From positions 7,598,642 through 7,662,641 of the forward strand of contig CM026429.1 in the NCBI GenBank assembly GCA_014871385.1: a DNA stretch of 64,000 nt, written 5' to 3'. Positions 57,901-64,000 of this stretch are shown one piece after another (position 1 is the stretch's first letter; each line of letters begins with the position of its first letter). Position numbers and translations under genes: made by a program. This DNA is from Ceratodon purpureus. Its lineage: Eukaryota > Streptophyta > Bryopsida > Pseudoditrichales > Ditrichaceae. A model generated the notes under the pieces. That model was not told the DNA's origin. It was given only the letters and a program-made list of their open reading frames with translations, and did no database searches.

Positions 57901-58788
57901 ACTCGTAATGTCAATACTGATTGGCTGTCTGTGGCTCTGCATAATATGATTCAGCTGGGCATTCAGTTGAGGTTGTTGTTAGTCGAAACTATTGAAGATG
58001 TCAGGGATGTGAAATTTTACACTGCTTTGCTGCATCTGAAGATTGAATGAAAGTGTTTCAGTTAAAAATAGTCTATCATGTGCTCCCAGCGGATTCGTTC
58101 TCTCCGTCTGGTGCGTTATTCTGATGTATCATATAAATTGAATCCAGGAATATGTGTCCTGTCCATCTTGCGGAAGGACGCTCTTTGACCTTCAGGATGT
58201 AAGCGCAGAAATCAGGGAGAAGACGGACCATCTACCAGGTGTTTCGGTACGTGGGATGCAACCAGACTCATTTATCAATTTGAAATTTGATGTTGTTAGG
58301 AATTGATGTGTCTGTCGCATCATCCCCTGGTGTAAATCCTCAACGGTCGTTTCTACTAATTATTTGAGTTCCTATCGGTCACCACGACGAGCTTACCCTA
58401 GACAATGGTAGTTGAGTTCACGATTTGCTTGGACTGATATTCAGGTTACGATGTTATCCTACTGCAGATTGCTATCATGGGATGTATTGTGAACGGTCCC
58501 GGAGAAATGGCAGATGCTGACTTTGGCTATGTTGGTGGCGCTCCCGGGAAGATTGATCTATACGTTGGCAAGGTATAATATTACTATTAAATTTTCCTGC
58601 ACTTATGTTACAAAACCATACAGATAATAGTGAGATATTTGACCTGGATTGACCTTCTAACTTAATATTCACACAATGTGCAGGACGTGGTGAGGAGAGC
58701 GATCCCCATGGAGAAGGCCACCAACGAGCTCATTGGCCTTATCAAGGAGCATGGTCGATGGGTTGATCCAGAAACCGCAGACAATTAA
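51918..58788 (+). CDS. HDS: 4-hydroxy-3-methylbut-2-enyl diphosphate synthase, plastid (HDS/IspG/GcpE)
   Basis: Converts MEcPP to HMBPP, the penultimate step of the plastid MEP isoprenoid pathway, using a [4Fe-4S] cluster and reduced ferredoxin. Nineteen exons with GT-AG borders (51918-52164, 52964-53121, 53258-53364, 53573-53673, 53950-54026, 54144-54263, 54660-54890, 55023-55139, 55366-55440, 55715-55792, 56072-56131, 56575-56637, 56779-56923, 57108-57246, 57463-57540, 57692-57851, 58148-58246, 58468-58572, 58684-58788) sum to 754 residues without a break. A Ser/Ala-rich transit peptide of about 70 residues leads. Then come [20 protein letters not shown], the TIM barrel ([31 protein letters not shown]), the plant-specific insert, and the cluster domain with [11 protein letters not shown] and [20 protein letters not shown]. 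It ends with [12 protein letters not shown]. The ATG at 51918 is the first in the frame that gives a transit peptide. Gene and splice pattern look fully intact. Confidence 0.95.
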
Positions 58789-60716
58789 GCGAAAGTAGTG
58801 TAGGATGCTGATGAAAGAAAGAGCTTACAAGCTATATAAGATCTTTAAATAGCCTTAGGATATTTGCAATCGTTTTTTCTACGATGACATTACAAGCACA
58901 CCTAGAGCTGAGAAAGTAGAGACATTGACAGGTATATTTTTACATTTGGGTGAACACGAGGACCAGAATGTGTTGCACTCTGCAGGGTTAAGTCCAATCA
59001 AAGTGGGATAGGAACAAATGTACACAAAACTCCTTTGCTTTGCTACAATCGGAGGACTTCGCAGATAATTCACAATCCGAAGTTGCTATGTAGTCCGCAA
59101 CAAGGGCTTGTTGATATATATCATTGGGTCTGTTAATACGACAAGTCCCTACCACTGCTCTGTATGTAGATTGTGTGTCTAGTGTTTTCATTTGCATACA
59201 GTTGCATAAGCATTTTCTTTATTTTATTTTTGAAACATATTTGTATATGCTAGTTGTTATTTAGTTGATTTAAGTTTATCTTTAATTATCATTTTTGATG
59301 TCATGTAAAAAAGGTTGTAAAATTTACTGTTCTAGGATTAATGTATGTAAGTGAATCAAGCACTTCAAATTGCTATTTACATTACATTTTAGTGGTTTGG
59401 AACTGCATGTCGTGTATGGTATATCAATATTGATATTTGTGTCATTTTGTTTTATTATTATTTAAAAATTCATTAAAAAAAATTTGAACTTGAAGAAGGT
59501 GAATTTGACATGCCTCAAAATTGGTAGGTTTTCTTAAAAAAAGTCCACTCAAAATAAAATTCATGTGAAAATTCACCACTACCATCGCACAATAGGTTTC
59601 TTTTTCTGAACAATTGCTTATCATAATATACGTAGTAAACACCCATTTATTATTTAGGAAGTCCATATTATCCCCAAGATTTTTTTTATGACCTCTCTAA
59701 TTATAAAACAAATGATAATACATTAGAGAACCAATTAGTTCAGAGTACTTCCTTCGAGACATCATGATATCTCAGAGACGGAACCCTCCAGCCTACTTTT
59801 GGAGCACAACTTGCGACTGCGACATGTCCAAAACTGGACAGCATCCCCTCAGCCTTGGAGGTAAATTTAATCTCTTTGTGCTTGTGTTTTGAATGTTATG
59901 GCTACTTGCTTTAGGGTATGAGGTCACCATAGTTTTGTCACTTCTGTCGTTGCTGATTAGTTGGCAAGTGACTATTGCTTTCATGTTGCAATCGATCATT
60001 CATTTTGTGCTGCTTTAATGTTGCATTGTATCACTTATGTTTGCGCAAGGAGGCTCAATCATTGTTTGTGTTCTTTATTGTTTCTACCAAATAGGGTTTG
60101 AAATGCTCGTTGATCTATTGTTGTAGATGGGTACTATTGCCAAAGAGATATCTAAGCATTTGAGCCATGAGGAGTTGTTTGCAAAGTTTAATTTGGTGTG
60201 TCCTTCCTTCAGGGCCGTGGTTGAAGACATTTGAGATGAGGTACCAGAAAGAGTTGTGAACAAGTACTTTGGTTCCAAGACAAGCAAGTCAAGATGGAAA
60301 TATTAGGAACTGACTATTGCAAAGGAAGTTGCCGTGACCTAAGCAGAGTTAGTTGTTTCTTGGCATTGCTACGGTGAAGTTTTGCAAGAGTCAAAGAAGA
60401 TTAATAACTCAAGAGTGGTAATGAGAGAAAACGGGTAGGTAATAGAGATTTTGGTCTTGAGCAAGAAGTGGTGCCTTGCTTGGTCTCTTGTTAGTAAATT
60501 AGACGTCTCGACTATGCTAAAGCTAAGTATAAAAGCAGAAGCTCTAGAGGAACTTGAGGTAGGGAAGAAGGATAAGAGGAAGGGAAATAAAGAGTCCAAG
60601 TGCGGTGAAGTTGTACCAAACTGGATAGAGTCTAAGTTTAGTGACGTGTAGGAGACTATTGTGATCAGAGAGAGGTTATTGTTGGAGTCCAAGAAAGAAC
60701 TCGAAGCGAGACATGG
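58789..60716. other. AT-rich intergenic DNA with a few decayed coding-like scraps
   Basis: No gene was recognised. Near 60126 a short + strand stretch reads like protein (MGTIAKEISKHLSHEELFAK) and another lies at 60451-60651, Lys/Glu-rich. They could be remnants of an old gene or of the neighbouring retroelement, but nothing identifies them. Confidence 0.35.
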
Positions 60717-63700
60717 TGTCACGGATAAATGACATTACCTTAACTTAGACATACTTAGATATAAATATCTTTTCCATCTTATATATAGTTATAGAGTTAT
60801 AACCAAATTAGAACCTATAGATAGGAAGAAGGAATATGTGACCCTTTAGTCTGGTCAACACAAATTTCAACATTCTTGTAATCTTGTCTCTCATGTCAAA
60901 TTATGTATTCATATTATAAATAAAATTAATATATTATGTTTAATAATCTTGTTGCCACAATTGTATCCTTGACAGTTTGACAAGACTATACAAAATTGTT
61001 ATTTTTTCTTCAAAATTCACAGTATGTCGGAAAGATCTAAGATCTTGGAAATTGAAGAGGTGTTACATAAATTAAGAATAGAAAATGATGAACTTCGTGA
61101 TGCTATTATATCACTAAAGCAAGCTCAAACAACTTCAATGGATACATTATTTAGGTCAAACTTTAATGGTTTTCTCCATTGTTGAAAAAATATTCTCCAT
61201 TGATAAATGATTTTGAAGGCTTCATGGAAGAATTTACAGCAAGTTTTGAAGAGGTTGACAAGATAAAGATTGCAGAGTCCAAAATCAGAAATTTACATCA
61301 AGGATCACGATCAATGTCAATCTACGCTTCAAAATTTAGACAATTGTCTTGTGATGTGGATTGGGAGTCAGAGATGGCATTGATTCGACAATTTCAATAT
61401 GGATTAAAAGAAGAGATTAAAGATTTATTGATAACATTACCTAATGTTGTTACTTTATCAAAAGCTCTAACTCAAGCGGTTCGATGTGATAAACGATTAT
61501 TTTTTCGTAGACTAGAGAAGAAGAATTACTTTACAACCGATGGTACCCATGGCACCAACACCTTCAAGAACTATAAATGATAATATATCATTAGACGACC
61601 CTATGCAAATGGATGTTACAAGGTTCAAGCCATTAACACAAGAAGAAAAAGATCGCCGACGGAAAGGAGGCTTGTGTTTATACTATGGAGAACCGGGACA
61701 TTAGGCTACAAATTGTTTCAAGAAATCAACGAGACAACGCATTCAAGGAGCTAAGTTCAATCTCAGTAGGGACCTTACGATTAAACACTCTTGATGTTAC
61801 ACAACAAGGTCCCTATGTAACCTCTGATCCTGTACCATGTTTTTTATTTCCTATAAAAGTTTAAAAAAATGACAAGGAGATTGAAGTAAAAGCTCTTGTA
61901 GATTCTGGAGCAACTGCATCTTTCATTGATTTGGAATTTGTACAAAGATATGGCTTTCCGACTAAGAGTAGAAATACACCAGCACAAGTAAATCTATCAA
62001 TCAATAATTTTATGTACAAGGTTTCCTTTAATATAATTAAGTCACTAAGCAAAAGAAGGACACTTGTACTTAACATGATCATGATACTATTGAACATTCC
62101 ACATTTGAATATTGTATTCAAGATAAACAACAAAATACAATTAACATGGAGAAAAAAATAAAAGAAAATTCTCAAAAAAAAACATTAAACCTCTCATAGT
62201 GGGAGCTTGAGCTTTTATATGAGCTGCTAAGGTAAGGACATCTTTTGCAATTTATGCTATTCCTATCAAAGAAGATCGGAAATCAGGCGTTGAGCTCCTT
62301 GTCCAATATGAAGACTTTACTAAAGTATTTGAAAAAAAAAAGACTGACGTGTTACCTAAACATAGACCTTATGACTGCGCTATTAATTTACAAATGGTGC
62401 TCAACCTCCTTTTGGCCCGATTTATAATTTATCAAAAAATGATCTTGATGAATTTCGCAAATATATTGATGAAAAGCTTAAGAATTTTTTTATTCGCCAT
62501 TCAAAGTCACCAGCAGGGACACCTATACTTTTTGTAAAGAAAAAAGATGGTACATTACGTATGAGTGTAGATTATCATGGCTAAAATAAGTTAAAAATGA
62601 AAAGTTGTTATCCTTTATCTTTGATGTCAAATCTACTTGATCAATTACAACAAGCTAAAATCTATACGAAGACTGATTTACGAAGTTGGAAAAATGTGAA
62701 TTTCATCAATCACAAGTTGAGTTTCTAATATAATATTTTTATATATATAATATCAAATAATGGTGTACCCGTGAACACAAAAAAAGTACAAACTATAGTT
62801 GATTGGATAACTCCATCTTCAGTTTGTGATGTACTATGTTTTTTTGGCTTTGCTATTTTTTATAGAATATTTATTAAATTTTATTCCAAACTTGCCGCTC
62901 CTTTATTAAGCCTTACGCATAAAGATAAGTTCAAGTGGACCGATGACTCTAATGAGGCTTTTAATAGCTTGAAAGTTGCTTTTACCTCCACCCAAATATT
63001 GATTCATGCGGATTTGTCAAAGCCGTTTTTCTTAGAGACAAACGCATCAGATTATGCCTTTGGAGCTATTTTATCTCAATATGGAACTGACAATTATCTT
63101 CATCCTATTGCGTTTTACATGAGAGAATTTACAGCAGCTGAAATCAATTATGAGATTCACGATAAGGAGCTATTGGCAATTGTGACTGCATTCAAAAATT
63201 GGCGACATTTTTAGAAGGAGCTCAACATCAAGTTACAATTATATGGATCACAAAAACCTAGAATATTTTATAAATGCAAAGATTTTGAATAGATGCCAAG
63301 CTAAATGGAGTATGGCATTGTCACGTTTTGATTTTATAATTACATATAGGTCAGGAAGTCAACAAGGCAAAACAGACGCTTTGTCACATCGTGCTTATCT
63401 TGTACCAAAAGAAAGTGAAGCAATATATGATCAACAAAAGACTATTACTTTAAAACTAGAGTGTTTAGCACTTACTTCTTTGGAGAGTAGTTTTTCAAAT
63501 GATTTGTCAATTGTTGAGGAAATTCAAAAGATTTTTAAACAAGACCCACTTGTAGAAAATGTTCAAAGACAAATGAAAGAAGGTAAAGGAGAAGATTTTG
63601 AGTTTAAGGATGGATTATTATTTTATTGAGGCTTACTCTATGTACCTTCAGCTTTAGCTAGACTTAAGATTCTTAAAATACGTCATGATCTTCCAGCTGC

Positions 63701-64000
63701 ATGATACTTTGGAGTTAAATCTTGTAATACTTGTTCTCGAGCCAAACGAACACGTCATCGACCCTATGAACTTTTACAATCCCAACAAATCCAAAAGGTC
63801 ATTGGCTATCTTTGACCCTCGATTTTATTACTAGTCTCCTAGTTTCTAAAAACTTTGATTCCATTTTGGTGGTCGTAGATCAATTAACCAATAATGGTGC
63901 ATTTTATCCCTTGTAACAAAACAATTAGTGGAGAAGGAACAGCTAAATTGTTTATTGACCAAATTTATCGATATCATGGTCAACCTGAAGACATAGTCTC
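60717..64000 (+). mobile_element. Ty3/gypsy LTR retrotransposon fossil, right end outside window
   Basis: Domains appear in gypsy order on the + strand: a capsid-like Gag region (about 61180-61580), a nucleocapsid zinc-knuckle region (near 61670), an aspartic protease region (near 61900), reverse transcriptase (about 62340-62700), RNase H (about 62930-63210) and the start of an integrase zinc-binding region (about 63640 on). Coding is broken at several places and the element looks old and inactive. A possible 5' LTR of about 240 bp, beginning TGTCAC and ending CACA, may lie at 60717-60959, but the 3' LTR needed to confirm it is beyond the window. Confidence 0.75.

Noticed and set aside
1-64000. 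tRNA or rRNA genes
   Set aside because: None was recognised when scanning by eye for cloverleaf landmarks or conserved rRNA words; a dedicated scan was not possible.

Overview
The window looks like nuclear DNA of a land plant, probably a bryophyte (moss-like). It carries two intron-rich genes for plastid enzymes that are complete end to end (MGDG synthase, and HDS/IspG with 19 short exons), a plant-type NAA60 acetyltransferase, a HAD phosphatase and an HMA-domain protein, all in AT-rich intergenic DNA. The organism call is inference: no marker here fixes the species.

The first half (1 to about 31,311) is a nest of DNA transposons. The outer layer is a CACTA (En/Spm) element whose left end lies before the window. 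Its Tnp2 transposase gene (1447-30335, + strand) is cut by a 24,193-bp element at 2159-26351. That element has the marks of a giant Mutator-like element (MULE). Its inverted ends begin GGGG, it is flanked by a 10-bp target duplication (9/10 identical), and it encodes a DDE transposase with a SWIM zinc finger. Removing the insert and one duplication copy restores the CACTA reading frame. The giant MULE carries cargo: an acidic protein (3348-3797), a small basic protein (8439-8762), a nine-exon 1110-residue gene (9192-17456) with a ParB-like N-terminal domain and a C-terminal domain shaped like a beta-class DNA methyltransferase, a pyrimidine-rich minisatellite (17.9-18.8 kb), a coiled-coil/RING protein gene (24080-19070) split by a nested 3.4-kb element, and a small F-box-like gene (25728-25216).

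The most striking signal is a near-perfect palindrome, TGCCGGTGCCGGCA. It occurs 11 times exactly and about 4 times in degenerate form, only between 9.4 and 14.9 kb, and only in the two long introns of the ParB/methyltransferase-like gene. A DNA-binding or modifying protein encoded by a transposon next to a private cluster of palindromic sites suggests a self-recognition system. It resembles parS/ParB in form and VANC anti-silencing in VANDAL MULEs in logic.

The second half is ordinary gene space: an HMA-domain gene (34009-34969, +), a HAD phosphatase (38556-35815, -) with a stray copy of its last exon behind it, NAA60 (about 41.97-43.64 kb, +), MGDG synthase (45292-48687, +) and HDS (51918-58788, +). 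The right end (about 60.7-64 kb) is a decayed Ty3/gypsy retroelement that runs out of the window.
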